Shown: in pieces, positions 8,551 through 16,658 of the stretch
How the letters are laid out: each line of letters opens with the position of its first letter
How positions within the stretch are numbered: the stretch's first letter is position 1
Source: Labilibaculum euxinicum
GTDB lineage: Bacteria; Bacteroidota; Bacteroidia; Bacteroidales; Marinifilaceae
Length of the DNA: 64,000 bases
Direction of reading: 5' to 3'
NCBI RefSeq assembly: GCF_009795715.1
Contig: NZ_WTCR01000013.1
Coordinates: 90,890-154,889, forward strand
The notes under the pieces: generated by a model
Databases searched by the model: none
Seen by the model: only the letters and a program-made list of their open reading frames with translations
Told to the model about the DNA's origin: nothing
Made by a program: the position numbers and the translations under genes

Positions 8551-10044
8551 CTATTTTTTTAAGGGAAGATATATTTCAAATTTGGATCCTTTATCAGGTA
8601 TACTGTCAACACTAACCTGTCCATTATGGGCATCTACTATCTTTTTAACGTAAGACAATCCCAAACCAAATCCTTTAACGTCATGAACATTTCCCGTATG
8701 CACTCTAAAAAAACGCTCAAAAATCATTTTTTGATCTTCTTTCGAAATTCCAATGCCGTTATCTGTAACTGTAATAACAATACCCTTATTTTTATTTCTT
8801 GTACTAATACTAAGTTCCGGAGCATCCTTACAGTATTTAATGGCATTATCCAATAAATTCGCAATTACATTACTTAAATGAACCTCATCAGCCATTACCA
8901 GATCATGCTCTGCATCAATATTCTGATACATGTTCCCCTTTTTGTCTTCAACTCTTATAGTAAAGTTAGGTAATAAATTTTGAATTATTTTATGAACACT
9001 TATTGTCTTCAATTTCAATTTCATTCTAACCTCATTAAAAACCGCCATCTGCAAAACTTTCTCAACCTGATAGGTTAGTCTCCGACTTTCATCATTAATA
9101 ATCTTAGCAATATGATCTCTTGTTGATGCGGTTGTGGTAACAGTATTATCCTTCAACATCTGAGAAGCTAACGAAATAGTTGCAATAGGAGTTTTAAACT
9201 CATGTGTCATATTATTAATGAAATCATTCTTTATGTTTGATAACCTTTTCTGACGAAAAATAATGAAAATCGTGAATGCACTGGAAAGAATTAAAACCAG
9301 AGTCAATATGAAAGATGGAAGTAACAAAGAGTATGATTGTAACATATACCTCTGCTGCCCGGGGAAATAAATATATAAAAAGTTTAGATTGGAGAAAAAA
9401 TCATTGGGAAACAACTGCTTGCTGTATTTTTCGAAAGAAGGATTTCGAAAATAATTTTTTGATCTCTTCTCAAATTTATTATTTGATTTCACTGCATATT
9501 CAAAGTTCAGCTTAATCCCATTCTCCCGCAGCTTTTCCTGAATAAGCTGCGGCAACTTTTCCATTTTTATCCTTTCACTCAAAGAGAGCTGCGAGTTAGC
9601 TAATTGTCCTGCAATTAGAGCATATCTGGAATTACCCGATTTTAGAGTTTTATTAAACTGAGACTGCATTTTTGAAAGTCCGGATATACCTTCTGGATTT
9701 AAATACCCTTCCCCAATATTATATTCTTTGTTTTCGGAGTAAAAACTCAATCTGGCTTTTTCATGAGTGAAGTCCATAGGAATATTAATACTAAACCCTG
9801 AACTTTTAGAGCTGATTATTGTACCATTATTAAAGTTGGAAACATCACCTTCCAAAATAATCTGCTCTTTCTCTGCTCTTTCTAATTCTGAGACAACCTG
9901 ATCTAAAGCCTTACTAACAGTAAGAGCAAGTTGTTCTTCTTTAATTTTAGAGGCTGACTGAAAAAAGTTAATCTGAACCAATATCAATCCCGATAAGGAA
10001 ATACAGAGTACAATTGTTACAAGCCAAATATATTTTTGATTCAT
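8551..10044 (-). CDS. rprX: Sensor histidine kinase, RprX-like
   Basis: 497 aa. Transmembrane helix about 6-26, periplasmic sensor about 27-237, second helix about 238-263, then HisKA with phospho-acceptor H281 in NNMTHEFKTPIATI and a HATPase domain with N box (NLLDNAIKYC), G1 (DNGIGI), F box (ERFFRV) and G2 (GFGLGLSYV). It phosphorylates the regulator encoded 6 bp downstream. The periplasmic region has no recognisable ligand domain. Upstream, 412 bp separate it from rnc and hold a candidate small RNA on the other strand. Confidence 0.9.
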   Translation of the reverse strand: MNQKYIWLVTIVLCISLSGLILVQINFFQSASKIKEEQLALTVSKALDQVVSELERAEKEQIILEGDVSNFNNGTIISSKSSGFSINIPMDFTHEKARLSFYSENKEYNIGEGYLNPEGISGLSKMQSQFNKTLKSGNSRYALIAGQLANSQLSLSERIKMEKLPQLIQEKLRENGIKLNFEYAVKSNNKFEKRSKNYFRNPSFEKYSKQLFPNDFFSNLNFLYIYFPGQQRYMLQSYSLLLPSFILTLVLILSSAFTIFIIFRQKRLSNIKNDFINNMTHEFKTPIATISLASQMLKDNTVTTTASTRDHIAKIINDESRRLTYQVEKVLQMAVFNEVRMKLKLKTISVHKIIQNLLPNFTIRVEDKKGNMYQNIDAEHDLVMADEVHLSNVIANLLDNAIKYCKDAPELSISTRNKNKGIVITVTDNGIGISKEDQKMIFERFFRVHTGNVHDVKGFGLGLSYVKKIVDAHNGQVSVDSIPDKGSKFEIYLPLKK

Positions 10045-10224
10045 AGATACAAATATAAAAAAAACCAGCTGTAGCTATTCCAGCTTAACAATCTTTAACA
10101 CAAGTTTAAATGGATACAATTACCAAAATTTCGGTTACCAAAACTCATCACCACTTTATAGATTTGGATTTAATCTATTTTAGACAAAAACGGCTGTTTT
10201 TCGATAAATTTTCACAAAAACGAC

Positions 10225-10254
10225 TTTGAAGTTAATAATTTGACACTATATTTG
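10225..10254 (+). promoter_or_regulatory. Bacteroidota-type promoter for an orphan transcript
   Basis: -33 element TTTG at 10225-10228, 18 nt spacer, then -7 element TATATTTG at 10247-10254, matching the Bacteroidota sigma-ABfr consensus TAnnTTTG exactly. The predicted start is near 10260. No plus-strand protein gene follows until purN at 12914. Confidence 0.7.
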
Positions 10255-10259
10255 CCAAC

Positions 10260-10351
10260 GGAGAGCGAATCTATAAGAAACAATCTCCTTGATTAAAAAT
10301 TTTGGTTAATAGTTAGATGAAAGGGCGGTTGTGGTTACCGTCCTTTTTTTT
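10260..10351 (+). ncRNA. Candidate small RNA of about 90 nt
   Basis: This stretch between the promoter above and a strong terminator has no open frame of note. Predicted structure: 5' hairpin GGAGA (10260-10264) with TCTCC (10284-10288); an unpaired linker containing TTTGGTTAATAGTTAGAT (10301-10318); terminator stem AGGGCGGT (10322-10329) with ACCGTCCT (10337-10344), one G-T pair, followed by eight T. The linker motif recurs exactly at 48988-49005. It lies between rprX and rnc, both on the other strand, so it is not the leader of either. Inference from sequence only; the family is not recognised. Confidence 0.6.
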
Positions 10352-10456
10352 ATACAGTTTTATTCGCAAAAGGAGATGAAAAAATCCACCTTCAACTTAA
10401 AACCAACCACAAATTTCTTTTTTTGAAAATCACTAACAGAGTGTAACAGGAGAGAT

Positions 10457-11197
10457 TTAGCAAGCCAATTCCATTTGACTTATTCGTGCAAGAGCCTCTT
10501 GAGCAGCTTTTTGTTGAGCTTCCTTTTTAGATGTACCCATCCCCGTACCCATTTTCACTTCTTCCACCTCAACTTCAGAAGTAAACAATGGCAAATTCAA
10601 TGCATCATCAATACCACCTTCGTGTGTATCAAAATAAACATCTTTCTTATTTTTTTGAGCCCACTCAATCAATTTGCTTTTAAAATTGGTTTCAACAGTA
10701 ACCACTTCTTCCAAATTGATGTGAGTCCTAAAAATCTTATCCTCGATAAATTTTCTTGTTCTGTCGTACCCCTGATCGAGATAAATAGCTCCAATAAAAG
10801 CTTCAAATGCATCTCCGTAAATATGCTTGTTATTATTCAAGTTCACATTGGAGACAACCTGTTTGTCGAGCTCAATTTTAACCGCCAGCTTATTTAAGGA
10901 TTGCCTGCTGACAATTTTAGATCTGATTTGAGTAAGAAAACCTTCGTCCTTATTGGGAAAGTACTTGTAGAGAATATCGGCGATTATGGCACCAAGAATA
11001 GCATCTCCAAGATATTCGAGACGTTCATTATTTAAACCGTAACCTTTTTTTTGGATGGTTGCAGATTTGTGTATGAAAGCGAGTTCATACAAATCAGGAT
11101 TATTAGGTTTAACCCCCAGTGAATCAAAAAACAATCCATAAAACTCCCTTTCAGGATAGAAAAAAAGTTTTATGGATTGAAATATAGACTTTATCAC
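10457..11197 (-). CDS. rnc: Ribonuclease III
   Basis: 246 aa. Cleaves double-stranded RNA in rRNA and mRNA processing. The catalytic domain has the signature NNERLEYLGDAILGAII (about 58-74) and the second acidic motif GDAFEAFIGAIYLDQG (about 128-143); a C-terminal dsRBD (about 170-243) ends in KKEAQQKAAQEAL. It starts 3 bp after fabF, so acpP, fabF and rnc form one operon, an arrangement conserved in Bacteroidota. Confidence 0.96.
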   Translation of the reverse strand: MIKSIFQSIKLFFYPEREFYGLFFDSLGVKPNNPDLYELAFIHKSATIQKKGYGLNNERLEYLGDAILGAIIADILYKYFPNKDEGFLTQIRSKIVSRQSLNKLAVKIELDKQVVSNVNLNNNKHIYGDAFEAFIGAIYLDQGYDRTRKFIEDKIFRTHINLEEVVTVETNFKSKLIEWAQKNKKDVYFDTHEGGIDDALNLPLFTSEVEVEEVKMGTGMGTSKKEAQQKAAQEALARISQMELAC

Positions 11198-11200
11198 AAA

Positions 11201-12454
11201 TTATTCAATGAATGATTTGAAAATAACCGAAGCATTATGGCCACCAAACCCAAATGTATTGCTCAGGGCAGTGCGAATTTCGCGTTTCTGAGCCTTATGA
11301 AGTGTAAGGTTTAGTTTTTCATCAATGTTAGGATCCGCCTCGCTAAAGTTAATTGTAGGAGGAACTGTTTGATTGTTTATTGCCAAAATACAGGCAATAG
11401 CTTCAACAGCTCCTGCTGCTCCCAGCAAGTGACCAGTCATTGATTTTGTAGCACTAATGTTCAATTTATAGGCATGATCGCCAAACACTGTCTGAACCGC
11501 TTTTGTTTCAGGAATATCACCTACAGGTGTTGAAGTTCCATGAACATTGATATAATCAATTTCTTCTGGTTTTAGACAAGCGTCTTCTAACGCCATTTTC
11601 ATAGCGTTAATCGCACCTCTTCCTTCCGGATGAGTTGCTGTTAGGTGATAAGCATCACCAGACATTCCACCACCAACAATTTCGGCGTAAATTTTTGCTC
11701 CTCGTTTTTTGGCGTGCTCGTATTCTTCAAATATCAAGCAACCACTTCCTTCACCCATAACAAAACCGTCACGGGTATTACAGAACGGACGAGATGCAGT
11801 TTTATACTCTTCATTGTTTGTAGATAATGCCTGCATAGAATTAAATCCACCCAACCCTGCTTCATTGATAGATGCTTCAGAACCTCCTGTAATAAAGATA
11901 TTAGCTTTACCCAAACGGATGTAATTCATTGCATCAATCATTGCATGTGAAGCCGAAGCGCATGCAGAAACAGTACCATAATTAGGTCCTTGGAATCCAT
12001 ATTTCATTGAAATATGACCGGCGGCAATATCAGAAATCATCTTAGGAATGAAAAAAGGAGAGAAACGAGGAGTTCCATCCCCGTTTGCATATCCTGTAAC
12101 TTCATCTAAGAAAGTTTTAATTCCGCCAATACCAGAACCCCAGATTACTCCAGCCTTTGTTAAATCTTCCGATTCAAGGTCAAGATTTGAATCTTCAATA
12201 GCTTGTTTGGCCGCAACCAAAGCATACTGAGCATACAGATCTAATTTTCTAACTTCCTTGCGGTCGAAATGATCATTCGGCTCGAAATTTTTAACTTCGC
12301 AAGCAAACTGAGTTTTGAACTTTGAAGCATCAAAATGAGTAATCAATCCTGATCCACCCACTCCGTTCTCCAAACTATCCCAATATTCGGCAACAGAATT
12401 ACCAATTGGGTTAATTGTTCCGAGCCCAGTTACTACTACTCTTCTAAATTCCAT
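11201..12454 (-). CDS. fabF: 3-oxoacyl-ACP synthase II
   Basis: 417 aa. Elongating beta-ketoacyl-ACP synthase of type II fatty acid synthesis. Catalytic Cys165 in TVSACASASHAM; the two active-site histidines are in NVHGTSTPVGD and KSMTGHLLGAAGA. Full length, starting MEFRRVVVTGLGTINPIG. It follows acpP by 21 bp and precedes rnc by 3 bp. Confidence 0.97.
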   Translation of the reverse strand: MEFRRVVVTGLGTINPIGNSVAEYWDSLENGVGGSGLITHFDASKFKTQFACEVKNFEPNDHFDRKEVRKLDLYAQYALVAAKQAIEDSNLDLESEDLTKAGVIWGSGIGGIKTFLDEVTGYANGDGTPRFSPFFIPKMISDIAAGHISMKYGFQGPNYGTVSACASASHAMIDAMNYIRLGKANIFITGGSEASINEAGLGGFNSMQALSTNNEEYKTASRPFCNTRDGFVMGEGSGCLIFEEYEHAKKRGAKIYAEIVGGGMSGDAYHLTATHPEGRGAINAMKMALEDACLKPEEIDYINVHGTSTPVGDIPETKAVQTVFGDHAYKLNISATKSMTGHLLGAAGAVEAIACILAINNQTVPPTINFSEADPNIDEKLNLTLHKAQKREIRTALSNTFGFGGHNASVIFKSFIE

Positions 12455-12475
12455 AAAAAAGGTTCTGGTTAATAA

Positions 12476-12712
12476 TTACTTAGCGTTTTCTCCGATGTAA
12501 GAAATAGCGTCACCTACAGTACCAATGTTTTCTGCTTGATCGTCTGGAATAGCGATATTAAATTCTTTTTCGAATTCCATGATAAGCTCAACTGTATCCA
12601 ATGAATCAGCTCCAAGATCGTTAGTGAAACTAGCCTCAAGTGTTACCTCAGTTTCGTCCACACCCAACTTATCAACTATGATAGCTTTTACTCTAGATGC
12701 AATATCAGACAT
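12476..12712 (-). CDS. acpP: Acyl carrier protein
   Basis: 78 aa, acidic. The phosphopantetheine site is Ser37 in [12 protein letters not shown]. It carries growing acyl chains for FabF, encoded next. First gene of the acpP-fabF-rnc operon; the divergent purN promoter lies in the 200-bp gap upstream. Confidence 0.97.
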   Translation of the reverse strand: MSDIASRVKAIIVDKLGVDETEVTLEASFTNDLGADSLDTVELIMEFEKEFNIAIPDDQAENIGTVGDAISYIGENAK

Positions 12713-12875
12713 AACTTTAAAATTTTAAGTGATTAAATATTTAAACTAATTAATTTTCAACTGTGCAAAGAAATAAATTTACTCTAAATAATTCAAATTT
12801 ATTTCACAAAGTTGCGGTCAAAGGTAATTCTTTTTCCTTTTCTGCGAAATTATTTCACTGCGAAATGCCTTTTGC

Positions 12876-12901
12876 ATATATTTGTGTGTTTTAGTTACAT
12901 T
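12876..12901 (+). promoter_or_regulatory. Probable purN promoter elements
   Basis: The sequence upstream of purN contains two matches to the -7 consensus TAnnTTTG: TATATTTG just after 12870 and TACATTTG ending at 12901, 12 nt before the ATG. The upstream one leaves room for a short leader and is the more likely. No clear purine-repressor site was seen. Confidence 0.35.
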
Positions 12902-12913
12902 TGAAAACACAAC

Positions 12914-13474
12914 ATGAAACGACTAGCTATATTTGCCTCTGGATCAGGAAGTAATGCTGAAAATATCGCAAGGTATTTTAGCGACAAACCCGAATTTGAG
13001 ATTTCGGCAATACTTTCCAACAACGCCAATGCCTTTGTACTTTCCAGAGCAAGAAGCCTAAATATTCCAACTTTAATTTTTTCCCGGTCAGAATTTAATG
13101 AAACGGATAAAATAATTGATTTTTTGGCTGAAAAAAAGGTCGATTTTATTGTTTTAGCAGGATTTCTTTGGTTGCTTCCTCTTAATTTACTGCGTAAATA
13201 TCCCAATTCCATTGTTAATATTCACCCTGCCCTTTTACCAAAATATGGTGGAAAAGGAATGTATGGCATGAAAGTCCATCAGGCAGTTGTTGATAATAAA
13301 GAGACCGAGAGCGGTATTACCATTCATATGGTAAATGAGAAATATGATGAAGGGAAAATCGTATTTCAGGCCAAATGCAGTATTTCTCCAAATGATTCTG
13401 CAGAAGATGTTGCTGAAAAAATTCATAAACTGGAACATGAATTCTTCCCTAAAATAATTGAGCAATTACTCTAA
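12914..13474 (+). CDS. purN: Phosphoribosylglycinamide formyltransferase
   Basis: 186 aa. Transfers a formyl group from 10-formyl-THF to GAR in purine synthesis. N-terminal nucleotide loop FASGSGSNAENI (7-18); catalytic N102 and H104 in VNIHPALLPKYGGKGMYG; the third catalytic Asp is D145 in KYDEGKIV. Full length. Its 3' end overlaps the convergent M23 peptidase gene by 9 bp. It stands alone, away from other pur genes. Confidence 0.95.
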   Translation: MKRLAIFASGSGSNAENIARYFSDKPEFEISAILSNNANAFVLSRARSLNIPTLIFSRSEFNETDKIIDFLAEKKVDFIVLAGFLWLLPLNLLRKYPNSIVNIHPALLPKYGGKGMYGMKVHQAVVDNKETESGITIHMVNEKYDEGKIVFQAKCSISPNDSAEDVAEKIHKLEHEFFPKIIEQLL

Positions 13475-14740
13475 AGTAATTGCTTCCTTCGGATTCAGTT
13501 CCTGCATCAACTTTTCCATTTCCTGCTTATATCTAAGCACGTTTTCTTCTTTCACTGGGGACACTGGAGGCGATTTCATATTTAATGGATTTATTGGAGT
13601 TCCATTTTTATAAACTCTAAAATCTAAATGAGGACCTGTTGCAAGACCGGTTGCTCCAACATATCCTATGGTTTCACCCTGCTTAACTCTGGTACCGGTA
13701 TTCATTTTTTTAGCAAACCGGGAAAGATGCATATAAGTTGTTGTGTAAACGCTATTGTGTTTAATAGTCAGATAGTTTCCTCCTCCATTTGCCTGATATC
13801 CTCTTTTGGTAATAACACCATCACCAATTGTGTGAACAGGTGTACCTGTAGGCGCTGCGTAATCAACACCATGATGAGCCCGATACCTTTTTAAAACAGG
13901 ATGATACCTGTTATTAGAAAACTTAGAGCTAATTCGTGAATATCGCAAAGGAGCTTTTAAAAATGCTTTCTGCAGACTTTTACCTTCCTCATCAAAGTAA
14001 CCTTCTTTATCACCTTCAACAAATGCAAAAGCATAATTATCTGAGTTATGGTGTACAAAATTTGCAGCAATCACTTTTATTTGATGAATCGGTTTGTCAT
14101 CCACATATGATTCTTCGTATATAACATTAAACTGATCACCCTTCCCTATGCCAAAAAAATCAATAGTCCAGGCGTAAATATCGGAAAGTTCAATCGATAG
14201 CAAAGGATCAGAATTGGCTTCAACCATTGCATTCCACAATGACGACTCAATACGCCCTTTTATTTGCTTCCTATATTTAATGATTTCCTTTTCACCCTTA
14301 AATACATCCAGAGTATCGCGTAAATCGAATACGATATATTCAACGGGAGTGTTTTCATAAATAAAGTACTCCGGCGTTTTCAAACTGTCTTTGGTGAAAA
14401 GAACTGAATACTCATGCCCGGACTTAATCCTTCTGACATTAAAAACCTTCTTTGCTTTCCTTGCAATATTATCAATAGTACCAAAACTAACATCATATTG
14501 CCGTAATATCGTTGATAAGCTGTGATTTCGTTTTACCTTATTAGTTTCTACAGAAAATTCTTCAATGGGAAATCCATATTTTAAATGCACCTGCGCTACC
14601 TCTGTGGAGTCAATTACCACTTCTTCCTGATCAATTTGTTCTACTAACTCTTTGTTTGAATACCATTTAAATATAATTAAACCTAACAGAACGGCACCTG
14701 CAATTAATAGAAACCTATAGTTCAAGAATTTTTTTATCAT
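13466..14740 (-). CDS. Membrane-anchored M23 peptidase (peptidoglycan hydrolase)
   Basis: 424 aa. N-terminal membrane anchor (about 10-27), a long periplasmic region with an OapA/LysM-like fold (about 70-200), and a C-terminal LytM domain. The first zinc motif HxxxD is H289-D293 in HHGVDYAAP. The usual HLHFE reads H371-L-D373-F-R (GPHLDFRVY), so the second histidine of HxH is an aspartate. It either cuts peptide cross-links with an altered site or acts as a regulator of other enzymes. A BlaI-operator-like dyad lies 33 bp upstream of the start. Confidence 0.85.
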   Translation of the reverse strand: MIKKFLNYRFLLIAGAVLLGLIIFKWYSNKELVEQIDQEEVVIDSTEVAQVHLKYGFPIEEFSVETNKVKRNHSLSTILRQYDVSFGTIDNIARKAKKVFNVRRIKSGHEYSVLFTKDSLKTPEYFIYENTPVEYIVFDLRDTLDVFKGEKEIIKYRKQIKGRIESSLWNAMVEANSDPLLSIELSDIYAWTIDFFGIGKGDQFNVIYEESYVDDKPIHQIKVIAANFVHHNSDNYAFAFVEGDKEGYFDEEGKSLQKAFLKAPLRYSRISSKFSNNRYHPVLKRYRAHHGVDYAAPTGTPVHTIGDGVITKRGYQANGGGNYLTIKHNSVYTTTYMHLSRFAKKMNTGTRVKQGETIGYVGATGLATGPHLDFRVYKNGTPINPLNMKSPPVSPVKEENVLRYKQEMEKLMQELNPKEAITLE

Positions 14741-14772
14741 GGATATTTATTTTTGTGAGGCCTAAAGGTATA

Positions 14773-14786
14773 ACTGTTTTTATAGT
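14773..14786. promoter_or_regulatory. BlaI-type operator-like dyad upstream of the M23 gene
   Basis: ACTGT-TTTT-ATAGT at 14773-14786, followed after 6 bp by ACTAA. It matches the dyad upstream of the BlaI-type gene (ACTAT-TTTT-ATAGT at 52936-52949, then 6 bp, then ACTAT), with one change in the arms of the first dyad. The second dyad is only half present here. Suggests shared control, not proven. Confidence 0.45.
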
Positions 14787-14839
14787 CACACAACTAATAT
14801 TACTGACAGATATCTGTTTTAAGCTTTTTTAAGAAATTG

Positions 14840-15709
14840 CTATTTAATTTTATCGAATCCCTTTCCGTAAACTCCCATTACGCTTCCCAGAGAAATAAAT
14901 GCATCCGGATCCACCAACTTAATCATATTCAAAATAGTTTGAGATTCTCTTTTCCTGGCCAACAGCATTAATACTTTAACATCTTCCCCACTAAAACCAC
15001 CTGTTGCGCTAAGAACAGTTATTCCCTGATCAAGAGAATAAACAACCTCTTTTCTAATCTCATCAGGCTTTCGTGTAAAAATAAAGATCTGTACAGACTG
15101 TTTGCTTCCCTCAATAATCATATCAACACAATAGGCACTTACTCCCATGGTAACAAATCCATATACAACCTGTTCAATGGAATGCTCTAACAAATACGAA
15201 GACGAAATAATAACAACATCAATTGTAAGTAACAATTGTCCGGGGCTGTAATTCTTATACTTATTAATCATCATGGCCAGAATATCAGTTCCCCCTGTAC
15301 TCCCTCCACGTGACAATATCATTCCGGCACTGGCACCAGCCAGTATTCCTCCAATGATAGCACACATGAATCGATCAGAAACCAACGGTTCCGTTATCAA
15401 AGACTGAAACAGCCAAAGAAAAAAGGAAAGAACAGTAATTCCATAAATGGTTTTAATCCCAAAACCGAAACCCAAAACGCGCAATGCCACAAGAAGAAAA
15501 ACAGAGTTAATAAGGAAAACACTATATCCAACCTTAAAACCTGTAACATAGTAAATCATGGTTGCAATACCACCAACACCCGAACCTACAATTTCTGCAG
15601 GAATAATGAATCCGGTCCACGCAAGCGAACCGACCAACAAGCCTATTGTGATAATTAGGTATGATTGAAAATCAAATTTTGACATTTGTATCGAACTGCT
15701 TTTTTTCAT
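14840..15709 (-). CDS. YitT family membrane protein (second of a tandem pair)
   Basis: 289 aa. Five or six membrane helices (DUF161/YitT_membrane, about residues 12-190) followed by a cytoplasmic DUF2179 domain (about 215-285: VLSATGGFSGEDVKVLMLLARKRE). Glycine-rich SRGGSTGGTDILAMMINKY (about 133-151) is the family hallmark. Function is not firmly known; transporter-like. It begins 5 bp after a paralogue, and the two share the motifs and the ending (FISLGSVMGVYGKGF). Confidence 0.85.
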   Translation of the reverse strand: MKKSSSIQMSKFDFQSYLIITIGLLVGSLAWTGFIIPAEIVGSGVGGIATMIYYVTGFKVGYSVFLINSVFLLVALRVLGFGFGIKTIYGITVLSFFLWLFQSLITEPLVSDRFMCAIIGGILAGASAGMILSRGGSTGGTDILAMMINKYKNYSPGQLLLTIDVVIISSSYLLEHSIEQVVYGFVTMGVSAYCVDMIIEGSKQSVQIFIFTRKPDEIRKEVVYSLDQGITVLSATGGFSGEDVKVLMLLARKRESQTILNMIKLVDPDAFISLGSVMGVYGKGFDKIK

Positions 15710-15714
15710 AATAA

Positions 15715-16575
15715 CTACCCTCTTATTTCTTCAAAACCTAAGCCATAAACCCCCATTACCGATCCCATTGATATAAAGGCATTTCCATCGATTTGCTTTA
15801 CTAATTTAAATATTGATGGTGCTTCATGTTTTCGAACCACTACCATCAATATCTTTTTATTTTCTTTTGAGTACCAACCTGTTGCATCCATCACCGACAC
15901 TCCCCTGTTCATGGTTCCGGTAATTTCATTGGCAATCTTCTCAAACTCTGTCGAAATAATAAAAAGCTGAGCAGATTGTTTCGATCCGGAAATTACCATA
16001 TCAATAGCGTAAGCTGTAATAGACATTACTACGTAACCATACACAATAGTAGGTACATCTTTAAACACGATATAAGATGAAGCAATGATAAAAATATCAA
16101 GATATAATATAATACGGCCGGGACTGATATTTTTGTATTTATTGATAATCATTGCTATAATATCAGTACCTCCGGAACTACCTCCTTGAGATATCGTGAT
16201 ACCAACTCCAATCCCGGATAATGCACCTCCAATAATTGCAGCCATAAATTTTTCATTCACTAAAGGTTCAGGAATAAGCTTAGGCAAAACTGAAAGTAAT
16301 ACCGACCCTACAATAATTGCAAATACTGTTTTAACACCAAATTTACTACCCAATATTTTTAGAGCTATCAGTATTAAAAAGGCATTAATAATAAAATAAG
16401 AATAACCAACAGGAATTGCTTTTGCGCTTGCAAAATAAATTAATGTGCCAATACCACTAACCCCCCCTCCGATTATACCGGATGGGATTAAAAAGGCAGC
16501 CCAACTAAAACAATATATTGCCATCCCAACAGTAATTATTACCAGGGATTTTAATTCAGAATAATTTATTTTCAT
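15715..16575 (-). CDS. YitT family membrane protein (first of a tandem pair)
   Basis: 286 aa, same architecture as the next gene: membrane part (about 10-185) with SQGGSSGGTDIIAMIINKYKN, then DUF2179 (about 210-283) ending in FISMGSVMGVYGLGFEEIR. The tandem arrangement points to local gene duplication, possibly a heteromeric complex. It is separated from leuS by a terminator, so the pair has its own promoter in the short gap or is partly read from leuS-opposed space; transcription runs away from leuS. Confidence 0.85.
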   Translation of the reverse strand: MKINYSELKSLVIITVGMAIYCFSWAAFLIPSGIIGGGVSGIGTLIYFASAKAIPVGYSYFIINAFLILIALKILGSKFGVKTVFAIIVGSVLLSVLPKLIPEPLVNEKFMAAIIGGALSGIGVGITISQGGSSGGTDIIAMIINKYKNISPGRIILYLDIFIIASSYIVFKDVPTIVYGYVVMSITAYAIDMVISGSKQSAQLFIISTEFEKIANEITGTMNRGVSVMDATGWYSKENKKILMVVVRKHEAPSIFKLVKQIDGNAFISMGSVMGVYGLGFEEIRG

Positions 16576-16583
16576 CTCGTATC

Positions 16584-16634
16584 AAAAAAAAAAGCTTTAA
16601 GCTTTGTTGTCAAATAGTCAACAAAGCTTAAAGC
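16584..16634. terminator. Long perfect hairpin terminator for leuS
   Basis: GCTTTAAGCTTTGTTG (16594-16609) pairs perfectly with CAACAAAGCTTAAAGC (16619-16634), 9-nt loop. On the minus strand it is followed by a T-run (A-run 16584-16593). It lies 25 bp downstream of the leuS stop and just upstream of the first YitT start. Confidence 0.93.
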
Positions 16635-16658
16635 CAGAAACTTATTTGAATAATTTAT

